This document shows positions 32,731 through 43,870 of a stretch of 64,000 bases of DNA, in pieces. Source of the stretch: Roseateles violae (GTDB taxonomy: Bacteria > Pseudomonadota > Gammaproteobacteria > Burkholderiales > Burkholderiaceae_C); contig NZ_JAUHHC010000001.1 of the NCBI RefSeq assembly GCF_030410485.1, forward strand, positions 372,001 through 436,000, given 5' to 3'. The notes under the pieces are model-generated. The model was not told where the DNA came from. It saw nothing but the letters and a program-made list of their open reading frames with translations, and did not search any database. The translations under genes were made by a program, and so were the position numbers. Each line of letters begins with the position of its first letter. The stretch's first letter is position 1.

Positions 32731-32758
32731 TTGTTACCAAGCCCGCGTCCATTAGACT
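32731..32758 (+). promoter_or_regulatory. Candidate sigma-70 promoter of the permease operon
   Basis: TTGTTA (32731-32736), a 16-base spacer and TAGACT (32753-32758). It lies in the 372-base divergent region between the receptor array and the permease genes. On the opposite strand, TTAGACT also occurs at 32580-32574, but without a convincing -35. The rest of the region (32468-32730) holds GC-rich inverted repeats (for example GCGGCC-TTTC-GGCCGC at 32685-32700) and no gene. Confidence 0.5.
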
Positions 32759-32776
32759 CGCGCCTGCTTTCCACTG

Positions 32777-32814
32777 GGAACCCCGGTCGCCACAAGTGCC
32801 CGGGGTTTCGTTTT
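32777..32814 (+). terminator. Terminator-like hairpin in the leader of the permease operon
   Basis: AACCCCGG (32779-32786) pairs with CCGGGGTT (32800-32807) around a 13-base loop, and runs into TTTCGTTTT. It begins about a dozen bases after the expected transcription start and ends 25 bases before the permease ATG, with no gene in front that needs terminating on this strand. It could be an attenuator or the end of a ~50-base RNA. Confidence 0.6.
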
Positions 32815-32839
32815 AGACCTTGCATGGAGACCGACAGCG

Positions 32840-33778
32840 ATGGCGGCATACCTGATAAGGCGCCTGTGGCAAATGATTCCCACGCTGCTGGGCGTCGTGC
32901 TGCTGGTGTTCTTTCTCTTCAAGTACTTCGGCGGCGACCCCGCCGAAATCCTCGGCGGCCTGAATGCCAGCCCCGAGCAGATCAACGCCATCCGCGAACA
33001 GCTGGGTCTGAACAAGCCGGTCTGGGAGCAGCTGTGGATCTTCATCCGGCAGATCGTCACCTTCGACTGGGGCAAGAGCTGGGCGACCAATGAGTCGGTC
33101 GCCAACCTGTTCGCCAGCCGCCTGCCGGCGACGCTGACGGTGATGCTGCCGATCCTGCTGCTGGAAGTGCTGCTGGCCATTCCGTTCGCGCTGGCCGTCG
33201 CCTATGTGCGCGGCAGCCTGACCGACCGCACGGTGATGATCATCACGACGGTGGCCGTCTCGATCTCGCTGCTGGTCTATGTGATCGTCGCGCAGTATGT
33301 GTTCGCCTTCCGCCTCGGCTGGTTTCCGGTGCAGGGCTGGACCGACAGCGTCTGGACCAATCTGACCACCTATGCGCCGCTGCCGGTGCTGGTGGCCGTG
33401 GCCGTCGCGCTGTCGCCGCAGACGCGGCTGTACCGCACCTTCTTCCTCGACGAGATCGGCCACGACTATGTGCGCACCGCGCGCGCCAAGGGCATGACCG
33501 AACGCACCATCCTGCTCAAGCATGTGCTGCGCAACGCGATGATCCCCATCCTGACCAATGTCGCCGTCGCGCTGCCGGGCGTCTTCGTCGGTTCGTTCCT
33601 GCTCGAGGTCTTCTTCTCGATCCCGGGCCTGGGCCGCGAGATCCTGCTGGCCGTGAACCGCAGCGACTATCCGGTGATCCAGGCTTTTGCGATCTACATC
33701 GCCTTCCTGACCATGGTGGTCAACCTCCTCACCGATCTGCTGTACAAGCTGGTCGACCCGCGCGTGGTGCTGAAATGA
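32840..33778 (+). CDS. Peptide-type ABC transporter permease 1 (DppB/YejB family)
   Basis: A 312-residue inner-membrane permease with six helices. The first helix is MAAYLIRRLWQMIPTLLGVVLL, the standard DppB/OppB opening; the periplasmic loop NASPEQINAIREQLGLNKPVWEQ follows; the EAA cytoplasmic motif for ATPase contact is DYVRTARAKGMTERTILLKHVLRNA. GGAGA lies nine bases before the ATG. It forms a channel with the next gene product; their TGA/ATG overlap (ATGA 33775-33778) gives a stoichiometric pair. Its likely receptors are the six binding proteins encoded divergently. Confidence 0.95.
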   Translation: MAAYLIRRLWQMIPTLLGVVLLVFFLFKYFGGDPAEILGGLNASPEQINAIREQLGLNKPVWEQLWIFIRQIVTFDWGKSWATNESVANLFASRLPATLTVMLPILLLEVLLAIPFALAVAYVRGSLTDRTVMIITTVAVSISLLVYVIVAQYVFAFRLGWFPVQGWTDSVWTNLTTYAPLPVLVAVAVALSPQTRLYRTFFLDEIGHDYVRTARAKGMTERTILLKHVLRNAMIPILTNVAVALPGVFVGSFLLEVFFSIPGLGREILLAVNRSDYPVIQAFAIYIAFLTMVVNLLTDLLYKLVDPRVVLK

Positions 33779-34827
33779 GTGCAGTGCTTTCCCAAACCCC
33801 TGCCGCGACCAAGCCGCAGCGCTCCGAAGGCGTCTGGGTCGCGTCCTGGCGCCGCATGAAGGCCGACAAGGTCGGCATGGTCTGCATGACCATCGTCGGC
33901 CTGTTCCTGCTGCTGGTGCTGGCCTCCGGCTCCGGTCTGATCGCCAAGAACTGGCAGAAGGAAGTCGGCGTGCCGAACGCGCCGCCGACGCTGCTGGGCC
34001 CGGCCCCGGCCGAGGCCACCGGCGCCATCGTCGCCCCCAAGGGCCCCAACGTCGATCTCAGCGACATCGACCCGCTGGCGCCGCGCTACAAGGAATGGGA
34101 CGAGCGCGCCAAGCAGTTCAAGACCGAGGAAGTGGTCAAGGCGGAGACCCTGCCCTTCGGCGGCGACCGCCTGGGCCGCGACGTGCTGTCCAAGGCGATC
34201 AAGGGCGCCGAGGTCTCCATCATGGTCGGCGTGCTGGCCGCCGTGGTGGCGACCATCATCGGCACGGTGCTGGGCGCGATCTCGGGCTTCTTCGGCGGCA
34301 AGGCCGGCGACTTCCTCGAGTGGCTCTACAACGTCTTCACCGCCATCCCGTCGATCCTCCTGATCTTCGCCTTTGCGGTGATCTTTGGCCGCGGCGTGCT
34401 CTCGGTCGTGATGATCCTGGGCCTGGCCGGCTGGCCCGGCATCTACCGGCTGATCCGCGCCGAGTTCATGAAGCATTCGGTGCGCGAGTACGTGCGCTCG
34501 GCCGAGGCGATCGGCGCCTCCAAGATGAGCCGCATGTTCAAGCACATCCTGCCCAACGTCTCGCACGTCGCGCTGGTGCAGCTGTCGCTGCATGTGGTGG
34601 GCTTCATCAAGAGCGAGGTGATCCTGAGCTATCTGGGCCTGGGCGTCGGCGTCGACCAGGTGTCCTGGGGCACGATGCTGGCCGAGAGCCAGAGCGAACT
34701 GATCCTCGGCTACTGGTGGCAGCTGGCCGCCGTGACCGCCTTCATGGCGGTATTCGTGACCGCCTTCGCGCTGTTCACCGATGCGCTGCGCGATGCGCTC
34801 GATCCGAAGCTGCGCGGGCTGGAGTAA
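33775..34827 (+). CDS. Peptide-type ABC transporter permease 2 (DppC/YejE family)
   Basis: A 350-residue inner-membrane permease. The first helix (GMVCMTIVGLFLLLVLASGS) is followed by an ~90-residue periplasmic insert rich in Pro/Asp/Lys before the remaining five helices, an arrangement seen in YejE-type permeases and longer than in DppC (~300 residues). The junction GGDRLGRDVLSKAIKGAEVSI and the EAA motif EYVRSAEAIGASKMSRMFKHILPN are intact. The large periplasmic segment may be where the ~600-residue receptors dock; that is inference. Confidence 0.94.
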   Translation: MSAVLSQTPAATKPQRSEGVWVASWRRMKADKVGMVCMTIVGLFLLLVLASGSGLIAKNWQKEVGVPNAPPTLLGPAPAEATGAIVAPKGPNVDLSDIDPLAPRYKEWDERAKQFKTEEVVKAETLPFGGDRLGRDVLSKAIKGAEVSIMVGVLAAVVATIIGTVLGAISGFFGGKAGDFLEWLYNVFTAIPSILLIFAFAVIFGRGVLSVVMILGLAGWPGIYRLIRAEFMKHSVREYVRSAEAIGASKMSRMFKHILPNVSHVALVQLSLHVVGFIKSEVILSYLGLGVGVDQVSWGTMLAESQSELILGYWWQLAAVTAFMAVFVTAFALFTDALRDALDPKLRGLE

Positions 34828-34833
34828 GTCACT

Positions 34834-36525
<1,692 letters not shown>

Positions 36526-36544
36526 GGCCTCGGTCCCCGGCACG

Positions 36545-36573
36545 AAAGCGGCCCCGGCGGGCCGCTTTTTTTT
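36545..36573 (+). terminator. Strong intrinsic terminator of the permease operon
   Basis: AAAGCGGCCC (36545-36554) pairs perfectly with GGGCCGCTTT (36559-36568) over a CGGC loop and runs into an eight-T tract. Confidence 0.92.
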
Positions 36574-36902
36574 CTTGCCAACTTCCGCACGTTCCCACGC
36601 CGCCCGCCTGGCAATGGACGTCGGCCGCGCCGAATAGCGACATTTCTAAGGCGAATCCCCGGTCTCTGGCGCCGCCGTGCTCGCTACACTCCACCGTTAC
36701 AAAAAAATACATGACGGATAGACGGCGGGACGAGGATCAGGTGGGAGCGGAGGGATATGCGGAGCGGGGTCGCTAGACGAGAACTATGTCGCGGCCCGCG
36801 CGCGCAATGCATGAACCGGCCCATGCCAGCCTCAAGCGTTGACTTGTGGTGACGATAGTCCGAGCGATGAGCAAGGCCTTTGCAGCGACGAGGTGGATGC
36901 AC
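36574..36902. other. Noncoding region upstream of the tandem cyclases
   Basis: About 330 bases without a supported gene. It contains a -10-like TACACT (36685-36690), a seven-A run (36701-36707) and TTGACT (36839-36844), any of which may belong to the cyclase promoter; none has a well-placed partner box. Confidence 0.4.
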
Positions 36903-38999
36903 ATGCCCCGAATGAGCGGTCGGCATGCGCTGCGCTGCGGCCTGCTCGCATTGCTGCCGTCGCTGGCGCTGCTGAGCGCCTGCGACCCCGGTTCGTCCAC
37001 CGACAAGCCGGCCGCCCAGGCCGCTGCGCCGCGCGATGCGGCGCTGTGGCAGCAGCTCGAGCAGATCGAACGCAAGGGTCGCGCCCGCCCGGCCAGCCAT
37101 GATCCGGTGCTGCACGCGCTGCAGGAGCGCACCGCCCCGGGCAGCCTCGAGCGCATCGAGGTTCTGGGCCTGCGCGGCCTGCTGGCCGCCTATGCGCAGG
37201 ACCGCACGCTGGTCGAGCAGATCAGCCAGCAGCTCGCCGACTGGCCGGTCGCCGCGACCAAGCTCGACGCGCGCCTGGCCCAGGCCCATGTGCTGGGCCA
37301 GTACTACAAGGCGCGCGGCGACTTCCGCGAGGCGCGCAAGAGCCTCGCCCTCGTCGGCGAGAAGGACTTCGAGCAGGGCAGCGCTCTGGCGCGGCAGCGC
37401 TGCCTGCTGGTCATGGCGTCGGTGCTGGCCGACGTCGGCGAGATGGACGCGGCCATCGCCCATGCGCTGCAGGCGCTGCGCCTGGCCGACGGCATCGGCC
37501 AGCCCTGGCGCCGCGCGCTGGCCCTGAGCGAGCTGGCTAATGAATACCGCCGCACCGACCAGGGGGCGCGGGCACGCCAGGCGATCGCCGACGCGCTGCA
37601 GGAGGCCCAGCACGAGCCCGACCCGGCGCTGCTGATGATCCTGCAGCAGACGCGGGCCCTGGTTTACCAAAGCGACGCCGGTTCCAATATCCAGCTGAGC
37701 GCGCAGTTGGAGGCGCTGAAATACGCGGTCGAGGCCGGCGCCGACTCGGTGCGTGCCCAGGGCCAGGCCAATCTGTCCGACTACTACCTGAACCGCGGCG
37801 ACTATGCGCGCGCGCTGCAGATCGCGCAGGAGGCGCTGCCGCTGGCGCGCGCGACGCGCAATCTGAACGCCGAGATCGTCGCCCGGCTGAACACCGGCAT
37901 GGCGCAGATCGCGCTGGGCAAGGTCGCCGAGGGCCGCGCCGAGGCGCGCGCCGCGATCACGCTGGACGAGCAGCAGGGCGCGACCTCCTATGTGGCCGAG
38001 AGCTGGCAGGAGCTGGGCCGGCATCTGGAGCGCGCCGGCGACCTGATCGGCGCCATCGAGGCCCACCACGAATACCGCCGCCTGGCCGAGCAGGTGCTGC
38101 GCGAGGACACCCGCAAGGCGGTGCTCGACGCGCAGGAACGCTACGACGCCGAGCAGCGCGCCAAGGAGATCGAGCTGCTGAACCGCGACAACAGCCTGAA
38201 GGCCGAGCAGATCCGCGCCCGCGATCTGGAGCTGCAGCTGTGGGCCGCGCTGGGCGGCTGCGTCGTGCTGTTCGCCACCCTGATGGGCATGGCCTACCGC
38301 CGCATCCGCCGCACCAATGCCGATCTGGCCAGCACCAACGAGCGCCTGAAGGTGCAGAGCGAGCGCGACCCGCTGACCGGCCTCGCCAACCGCCGCCATT
38401 TCCAGGCCGCGATCAAGGAGCTCGCCGCCGAGGGCCGCCTGTCCGGCACCGTCTTCCTGATCGACATCGACCATTTCAAGCGCATCAACGACGTGCAGGG
38501 CCATGCGGCCGGCGACAGCGTGCTGATCGAGGTCGCGCAGCGCCTGCGCAGCGCGCTGCGCGAGGACGATCTGGTCGTGCGCTGGGGCGGCGAGGAATTC
38601 CTGATCGTCGTCAAGGCGCGCGACCCGGCCTTTGCCCGCACGCTGGCCCAGCGCCTGCTGGACCTGATCGCGCAGCCGCCGGTGCGCCACGGCACGCAGT
38701 CGATCGCGATCACCGCCTCGATCGGCTTCGCCAGCTTCCCGATCGAGCCGCATGGGCTGACGCTGAACTGGGAGCGCGCGATCGATCTGGTCGACACCGT
38801 CATGTATATGGCCAAGGCGCATGGCCGCAACAAGGCCTATGGCATCGAGCAGATCGCAGCCGCCGACGAGGCGCAGCTGGCCCAGCTCTCCAACCGCATG
38901 GAAGCGGCCTGGCACGAGGGCCAGGTCAAGCTCGTCGCCCTGCAGGGCGCGGCGCCGCCGCCCACGCCGGCGCCGGCCACCGAGGAGTTGTGCGCATGA
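36903..38999 (+). CDS. Diguanylate cyclase with periplasmic TPR sensor and lipobox
   Basis: A ~698-residue c-di-GMP synthase. The N terminus (GLLALLPSLALLSAC) ends in a lipobox-like LSAC, so the protein may be lipidated. A helical TPR-like region (about 50-420; repeats such as GQANLSDYYLNRGDYARALQIAQEAL) is followed by a membrane helix (LWAALGGCVVLFATLMGMAYR), a coiled linker and a GGDEF domain with active motif RWGGEEF. The inhibitory I-site RxxD (REDD) is five residues before it. I choose ATG 36903 because GAGGTGG is six bases upstream; ATGs at 36867, 36897 and 36912 are alternatives. It is translationally coupled to a paralog (ATGA). Confidence 0.88.
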   Translation: MPRMSGRHALRCGLLALLPSLALLSACDPGSSTDKPAAQAAAPRDAALWQQLEQIERKGRARPASHDPVLHALQERTAPGSLERIEVLGLRGLLAAYAQDRTLVEQISQQLADWPVAATKLDARLAQAHVLGQYYKARGDFREARKSLALVGEKDFEQGSALARQRCLLVMASVLADVGEMDAAIAHALQALRLADGIGQPWRRALALSELANEYRRTDQGARARQAIADALQEAQHEPDPALLMILQQTRALVYQSDAGSNIQLSAQLEALKYAVEAGADSVRAQGQANLSDYYLNRGDYARALQIAQEALPLARATRNLNAEIVARLNTGMAQIALGKVAEGRAEARAAITLDEQQGATSYVAESWQELGRHLERAGDLIGAIEAHHEYRRLAEQVLREDTRKAVLDAQERYDAEQRAKEIELLNRDNSLKAEQIRARDLELQLWAALGGCVVLFATLMGMAYRRIRRTNADLASTNERLKVQSERDPLTGLANRRHFQAAIKELAAEGRLSGTVFLIDIDHFKRINDVQGHAAGDSVLIEVAQRLRSALREDDLVVRWGGEEFLIVVKARDPAFARTLAQRLLDLIAQPPVRHGTQSIAITASIGFASFPIEPHGLTLNWERAIDLVDTVMYMAKAHGRNKAYGIEQIAAADEAQLAQLSNRMEAAWHEGQVKLVALQGAAPPPTPAPATEELCA

Positions 39000-41068
39000 G
39001 CGCCCGCCGTTTCAGCCGCCGCCGGCTTGCCGGACTCGGCCTGAGCCTGACCCTGGCGCTGCTGCCGCTGGCCGCCCGCGCGGCACTGGACGAGGCGCTG
39101 GAAAAGCAGCTCGCCCGCCTGGTGCAGCTGGGCCAGCAACGGCCCGAAGCGGCGCTGGCCGAGCTGAACCGCTTGCGCGATGCACCGCAGGCGCAGCAGC
39201 CGCGGCTCGACTTCGCCGAGGCGCGCATCCGCATGCTGGGCGGCGACGATGCCGCCGCGCTCAAGCTGGCCGAGAGCCTGGCCGCGCGGCCGGACATGGC
39301 CGCCCAGGCGGCGCTGGTGCGCGCCGGCATTGCCGAGCGCCAGGGCCAGAGCTCGGAGGTCGCCGCGCTGGCCCAGCTGGCGCTCGATCGCCTGAACGAG
39401 CAATGCACGCCCGGCGACGAGGCGGCCAGCCTGAAGCGCGGCTGCGATTTCCGCAGCGCCTGGCTGGCCCTGCACATGCTGCAGCAGGACCAGCTGCTGC
39501 GTGGCGCACTGCCGCAGGCGCTGGCGCAGGCGACGCGCGCGCTGGCGCTGGCGCAGGTCGGCCAGGATCTGAACGCCAGCCTGCAGAGCATGGGCGCGAT
39601 CGCCCAGATCCTGCAGGCGCAGGACCTGCTGCCCGAGGCCCGCCAATGGCTGGCCCGTGCCCGCCAGCTGGCCGAGGGCGATGCGCTGCTGATGGCCCAG
39701 GCCAAGACCTTCGAGGCCGTCGTGGCCGGCCGCAGCGGCGACAAACCCGGCCAGTTCAGGGCGCAGATGGAAGGCCTGGAGCTGGCCCGCCAGGCCGGCG
39801 CCGATCGCCTGGTCGCGCGCGCGCAGAACAATCTGGCCGACTACTACATGCACCAGGGCGAACCGGCGCGCGCGCTGGCGCTGGCGCGCGAGGCGCTGCC
39901 GGTCTTCCTGCGCCTGAAGGACCAGAGCTTCGAGCGCCTGCTTCGCCACAATATGTCGGTGGCGCTGGTGCGGCTGAAGCAGTTCGACGCGGCGCGGCGC
40001 GAGATCGCTCGCGTCGAGGAGCTGCGCCGCGGCCAGGCCGACACCACCTCGCGCATCCGCCAGCTGCGCGAGCTCGGCGAGGCCTGGGCCGAGGCCGGCC
40101 AGCCGCGCGAGGCGATCGCGCTCTTCCATCTGGAGCGCGAGCTGACCGCCGAGGCCAATGCGCGCAACCGCGAGGCCTCGCTGCGCGAACTCGAGCAGAA
40201 GTACGACAGCAGCCGCAAGCAGCGCGACCTCGATCTGCTGACGCGCGACAAGACGATCAAGGACCAGCAGCTGGGCAACCGCCGCCTCGCGCAGCAGGTC
40301 GGCATTGCCGTCGCGCTGCTGCTGGGCATGTCGCTGCTCTTGGCGGCCGTGATGGTGCGCAAGGTGCGCGCCGCCAACAAGCGGCTGAAGGCCAAGCAGG
40401 CGCAGCTGCGCCTGCAGAGCGAGCGCGACCCGCTGACCGAGCTGGCCAATCGGCGCCACTTCCTGGCCGTGATGGAGCAGCAGCCGCAGGCGCAGTTCAG
40501 CGGCGCGCTGTTGATGATCGACATCGATCACTTCAAGCATGTCAACGACGAGCACGGCCATGCAGTCGGCGACGTCGTCATCTGCGAGGTCGCGCGGCGC
40601 CTCTCGCATGCGGTGCGCAGCGAGGACCTGGTGGTGCGCTGGGGCGGCGAGGAGTTCCTGGTCTTCGCGCCGGACGTCAGCCAGCACCAGCTGGTGCTGC
40701 TGGCCGAGCGCATCCTGCTGAACGTCGGCAGCCTGCCGGTCGAGACCGAGGACGGCCCCTTGCGCGTCACCGTGTCGATCGGCTTCGCCCATTTCCCGCT
40801 GCCGCCCATGCATCTGAGCGTGCACTGGGAACAGGCGGTCAACTGGGCCGATATGGCGCTCTACACGGCCAAGGCGCAGGGCCGCAACCGCGCGATGGGC
40901 ATCGCCACCGTCGATGCGCGCGACACCGATGCGCTGCTGCAGATTGAGGCCGATTTCGAGGCCGCCTGCTCGTCCGAGCGGGTCAGCCTGCGCCAGGTGC
41001 TGGGCCCGCCGCCGCTGACCACCGCCGCCGCCGCGTCGGCCAAGCCCTCGACCGCCGACATCGCCTGA
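38996..41068 (+). CDS. Diguanylate cyclase with periplasmic TPR sensor (paralog)
   Basis: A 690-residue c-di-GMP synthase built like the preceding gene: signal peptide (RRRLAGLGLSLTLALLPLAARA), TPR-like helical periplasmic part (for example AQNNLADYYMHQGEPARALALAREAL), a membrane helix (VGIAVALLLGMSLLLAAVMV) and a GGDEF domain (RWGGEEF, I-site RSED). It differs by lacking the lipobox cysteine. The ATG overlaps the stop of the first cyclase. The pair looks like a tandem duplication; the equal sensor architecture suggests they heterodimerise or read related ligands, which is inference. Confidence 0.9.
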   Translation: MSARRFSRRRLAGLGLSLTLALLPLAARAALDEALEKQLARLVQLGQQRPEAALAELNRLRDAPQAQQPRLDFAEARIRMLGGDDAAALKLAESLAARPDMAAQAALVRAGIAERQGQSSEVAALAQLALDRLNEQCTPGDEAASLKRGCDFRSAWLALHMLQQDQLLRGALPQALAQATRALALAQVGQDLNASLQSMGAIAQILQAQDLLPEARQWLARARQLAEGDALLMAQAKTFEAVVAGRSGDKPGQFRAQMEGLELARQAGADRLVARAQNNLADYYMHQGEPARALALAREALPVFLRLKDQSFERLLRHNMSVALVRLKQFDAARREIARVEELRRGQADTTSRIRQLRELGEAWAEAGQPREAIALFHLERELTAEANARNREASLRELEQKYDSSRKQRDLDLLTRDKTIKDQQLGNRRLAQQVGIAVALLLGMSLLLAAVMVRKVRAANKRLKAKQAQLRLQSERDPLTELANRRHFLAVMEQQPQAQFSGALLMIDIDHFKHVNDEHGHAVGDVVICEVARRLSHAVRSEDLVVRWGGEEFLVFAPDVSQHQLVLLAERILLNVGSLPVETEDGPLRVTVSIGFAHFPLPPMHLSVHWEQAVNWADMALYTAKAQGRNRAMGIATVDARDTDALLQIEADFEAACSSERVSLRQVLGPPPLTTAAAASAKPSTADIA

Positions 41069-41134
41069 GCGCTTCCCGAGGCACGCCGGCGCCGGAAGAC
41101 GGCATACTGCCTGCACAACAAGCAGGAGACCGCG

Positions 41135-42148
41135 ATGACTCAAGACCTGACCCGCCGCCGGCTGTTGAGCCTGTCGGCCCTGGCCGGCCTCGGCGCGCTG
41201 CCGCTGCCGGCGGCGCTGGCGCAGGCCGCCTGGCCCGCCAAACCGGTGCGCATCATCGTGCCCTTCGCGCCGGCCGGCACCACCGATCTGCTGGCGCGCG
41301 CGATGGCGCCGGAGCTGCAGAAGGCCTTTGGCCAGCCCTTCGTGGTCGAGAACAGGCCCGGCGCCGGCGGCAATCTCGGCGCGGCCGAGGTCGCGCGCTC
41401 GAACGATGGCCACACCATCCTGATGGGCACCGTCGGCACCCATGCGATCAACCAGGCGCTGTACCAGCAGAAGCTGCCCTATGACCCGGTCAAGGACTTC
41501 ACGCCGATCACCCTGGTCGCCGCGGTGCCCAATGTGCTGGTGCTCAACCCGGCGCAGGCGCAGAAATACGGCATCAACACGGTGCAGGACCTGATCCGCG
41601 TCGCCAAGGCCAATCCGGGCAAGCTGAACATGGCCTCCAGCGGCAATGGCACCTCCATCCATCTGGCCGGCGAACTGTTCAAGAGCATGACCGGCACGTT
41701 CATGCTGCACTTCCCCTACCGCGGCTCCGGCCCGGCCCTCTTGGACCTGATGGCGGGCAATGTCGACCTGATGTTCGACAACCTGCCGTCCTCGCTGCCG
41801 CATATCAGGAGCGGCAAGCTGAAGGCCATTGCCGTCACCAGCGCCGCGCGCAGCGAGGCCCTGCCCGATCTGCCGACCATCGCCGAGGCCGGCGGCCCGC
41901 TCCTGAAGGGCTACGAGGCCAGTTCCTGGTTCGGCCTGCTGGCGCCGGCCAGCATGCCGGCCGAGCAGGTGGCGCGGCTGCAGCGCGAGGCGGCCAAGGC
42001 CTTGCACACGCCGGCGATCAAGGAGCGCCTGGCCTCGCAGGGCGCCGTCGCCAGCGGCATCACGAGCGCCGAATTCGCCGCGCTGATCCAGAGCGAAACG
42101 GCCAAATGGGCCAAGGTCGTCAAGACCTCGGGCGCCAAGGTCGACTGA
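41135..42148 (+). CDS. Bug-family tripartite tricarboxylate receptor (TctC-like)
   Basis: A 337-residue periplasmic receptor of the Bug family, greatly expanded in Burkholderiales. A twin-arginine signal ([26 protein letters not shown]) leads into [29 protein letters not shown], the canonical Bug opening, followed by [20 protein letters not shown]. These proteins bind carboxylates and usually feed TctAB permeases; none is adjacent, as is common. AGGAG lies eight bases before the ATG and a -10-like CATACT about 28 bases before it. The next gene is a SulP transporter on the same strand. Confidence 0.93.
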   Translation: MTQDLTRRRLLSLSALAGLGALPLPAALAQAAWPAKPVRIIVPFAPAGTTDLLARAMAPELQKAFGQPFVVENRPGAGGNLGAAEVARSNDGHTILMGTVGTHAINQALYQQKLPYDPVKDFTPITLVAAVPNVLVLNPAQAQKYGINTVQDLIRVAKANPGKLNMASSGNGTSIHLAGELFKSMTGTFMLHFPYRGSGPALLDLMAGNVDLMFDNLPSSLPHIRSGKLKAIAVTSAARSEALPDLPTIAEAGGPLLKGYEASSWFGLLAPASMPAEQVARLQREAAKALHTPAIKERLASQGAVASGITSAEFAALIQSETAKWAKVVKTSGAKVD

Positions 42149-42220
42149 AGGCCCTGCCCGGCAACGGGCGCCGCCTATACTGCCCGGCGCCCGCCATGCT
42201 GCCGACCCGCCTGCTCGCCC

Positions 42221-43861
42221 ATGCCTGTTGATCTCGACGGCGTCCGCGCCTACTTCGCCCGGGGGCCGCTGCGCGAGGACCTGCTGGCCGCCTTCATCGT
42301 CAGCGTGCTGCTGATCCCGCAAAGCCTGGCCTACGCGATGCTCGCCGGCCTGCCGGCGCAGATCGGCCTCTACGCCAGCCTGCTGCCGCTGCTGGCCTAT
42401 GCGGCGCTCGGTTCCAGCCCGGTGCTGGGCGTCGGGCCGGTCGCCGTGCTGGCGCTGATGATCGCGCAGGGCCTGGGCGAGCTGCCAGCGGGCGTCGCGC
42501 CCAGCGAGGGCGCGCTGGTGCTGGCCGCCGAGACCGGCCTGATCCTGGCGATCGCCGCCTGGCTGCGCCTGGACGCGCTGGCCTCGCTGCTGTCGGTGCC
42601 GGTGCTGCATGGCTTCGAGACCGGCGCGACCCTGGCCATTGCCTTCAGCCAGCTGCCGGTGCTGCTGGGCAGCCGCGCCCATGGCTTCGATCTGCCGGCA
42701 CTGTGGCAGGACGCCCGGCAGGGCGGCTTCGACTGGCACGGTCTGTCGGCGCTCTACGGTCTGGGCGCCTGCGCCGCGCTGCTGGCCGCGCGCCGCTGGC
42801 TGGCCGGCACGCCGGGGCGGCTGGCGCCGCTGCTGCTGCTGCTCGGCACGATCGCGCTGGCCTGGCACAGCGATGCGCTCTCGCGCGGCGTCGCCCTGGT
42901 CGGCGCACTGCCGCGCCTGCGGCTGGAACTGGGCCTGCCGCGGCTGGACGGCGCGCTCTGGCTGGCCCTGCTGCCGCATGCGCTGCTGGTCGCGCTGATG
43001 GCCTATGTGTCCAGCCTGGTCGTCGCCGAATCGCTGGCGCGCCGGCGCGGCGAGAAGGTCGATGCGCGGCGCGAGCTGGCCGGCCTGGCCGGCGCCAACC
43101 TGCTCGCCGCGGCCAGCGGCGGCATGCCGGTGGCCGGCAGTTTCTCGCGCAGCGTGCTGCTGCACGATGCCGGCAGCCGCACCCGCGCCAGCGGCGCCTT
43201 CATCGCCGTCTTCATGGCGCTGGCCATGCTGCTGCTGGCCGCACCGCTGGCCTGGCTGCCGAAGGCGGTGCTGGCCGCGACCATCATGGTCGCCGTGCTG
43301 TCGGGCCTGCGCTTCGAACCCTACCGCGATGCCTGGCGCTACGCGCCGGCCGAGGGCCTGCTGATGCTGGCCGTCACCGCGCTGGTGCTCTTGGTCAGCG
43401 TTGCCGCCGGCCTGGCGCTGGGCGTACTCGGCTCCATCGCCCTGCTCCTGCAGCGCACCGCACGCCCGCATGTGGCGCTGATCGGCCGCGTGCCCGGCAC
43501 CGAGCATTACCGCAATGTCGACCGGCATGCGGTCGAATGCCTGCCCGGCGTGCTGGGCCTGCGCATCGACGAAAGCCTGCTGTTCACCAATGCGCGCAAT
43601 CTGACCGAGGTGGTGCAGGGCTTTCTGCAGCAGCATGCCGGCACCCGCCGCGTCGTGCTCTTGATGTCCCCGGTCAACAACATCGACTTCAGCGGCCTGG
43701 CCGCGCTGCAGGAGCTGCACCAGAGCCTGGCGCGCCAGTCGGTGCGGCTGGACCTGTCCGAGGTCAAGGGCCCGGTGCTGGACCGCCTGCGCGCCAGCGG
43801 CTGGCAGCGCTGGTTCAAGGGTCAGGTCTATCTGAGCCACCACCAGGGCATGATGGACTGA
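42221..43861 (+). CDS. SulP/SLC26 anion permease with STAS domain
   Basis: A 546-residue transporter. The N-terminal half has the SulP signature (LIPQSLAYAMLAGLPAQIGLYASLLPLLAYAALGSSPVLGVGP) and about 12-14 helices; the C-terminal ~110 residues form a STAS domain (VLGLRIDESLLFTNARNLTEVV ... VVLLMSPVNNIDFSGLAALQEL). Family members carry sulfate, bicarbonate or dicarboxylates, and the ion is not evident here. A TATACT box lies at 42176-42181, preceded by a small GCCCG-GCAA-CGGGC hairpin. Its stop is ten bases from that of the convergent hybrid kinase. Confidence 0.93.
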   Translation: MPVDLDGVRAYFARGPLREDLLAAFIVSVLLIPQSLAYAMLAGLPAQIGLYASLLPLLAYAALGSSPVLGVGPVAVLALMIAQGLGELPAGVAPSEGALVLAAETGLILAIAAWLRLDALASLLSVPVLHGFETGATLAIAFSQLPVLLGSRAHGFDLPALWQDARQGGFDWHGLSALYGLGACAALLAARRWLAGTPGRLAPLLLLLGTIALAWHSDALSRGVALVGALPRLRLELGLPRLDGALWLALLPHALLVALMAYVSSLVVAESLARRRGEKVDARRELAGLAGANLLAAASGGMPVAGSFSRSVLLHDAGSRTRASGAFIAVFMALAMLLLAAPLAWLPKAVLAATIMVAVLSGLRFEPYRDAWRYAPAEGLLMLAVTALVLLVSVAAGLALGVLGSIALLLQRTARPHVALIGRVPGTEHYRNVDRHAVECLPGVLGLRIDESLLFTNARNLTEVVQGFLQQHAGTRRVVLLMSPVNNIDFSGLAALQELHQSLARQSVRLDLSEVKGPVLDRLRASGWQRWFKGQVYLSHHQGMMD

Positions 43862-43870
43862 GCAAGCGGA

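Noticed and set aside
38837-43843. Very long minus-strand open frame (over 1600 codons)
   Set aside because: It lies antisense to two GGDEF proteins, a Bug receptor and a SulP permease that all carry family motifs; its translation is Gln/Arg/Ala-rich with no recognisable domain.
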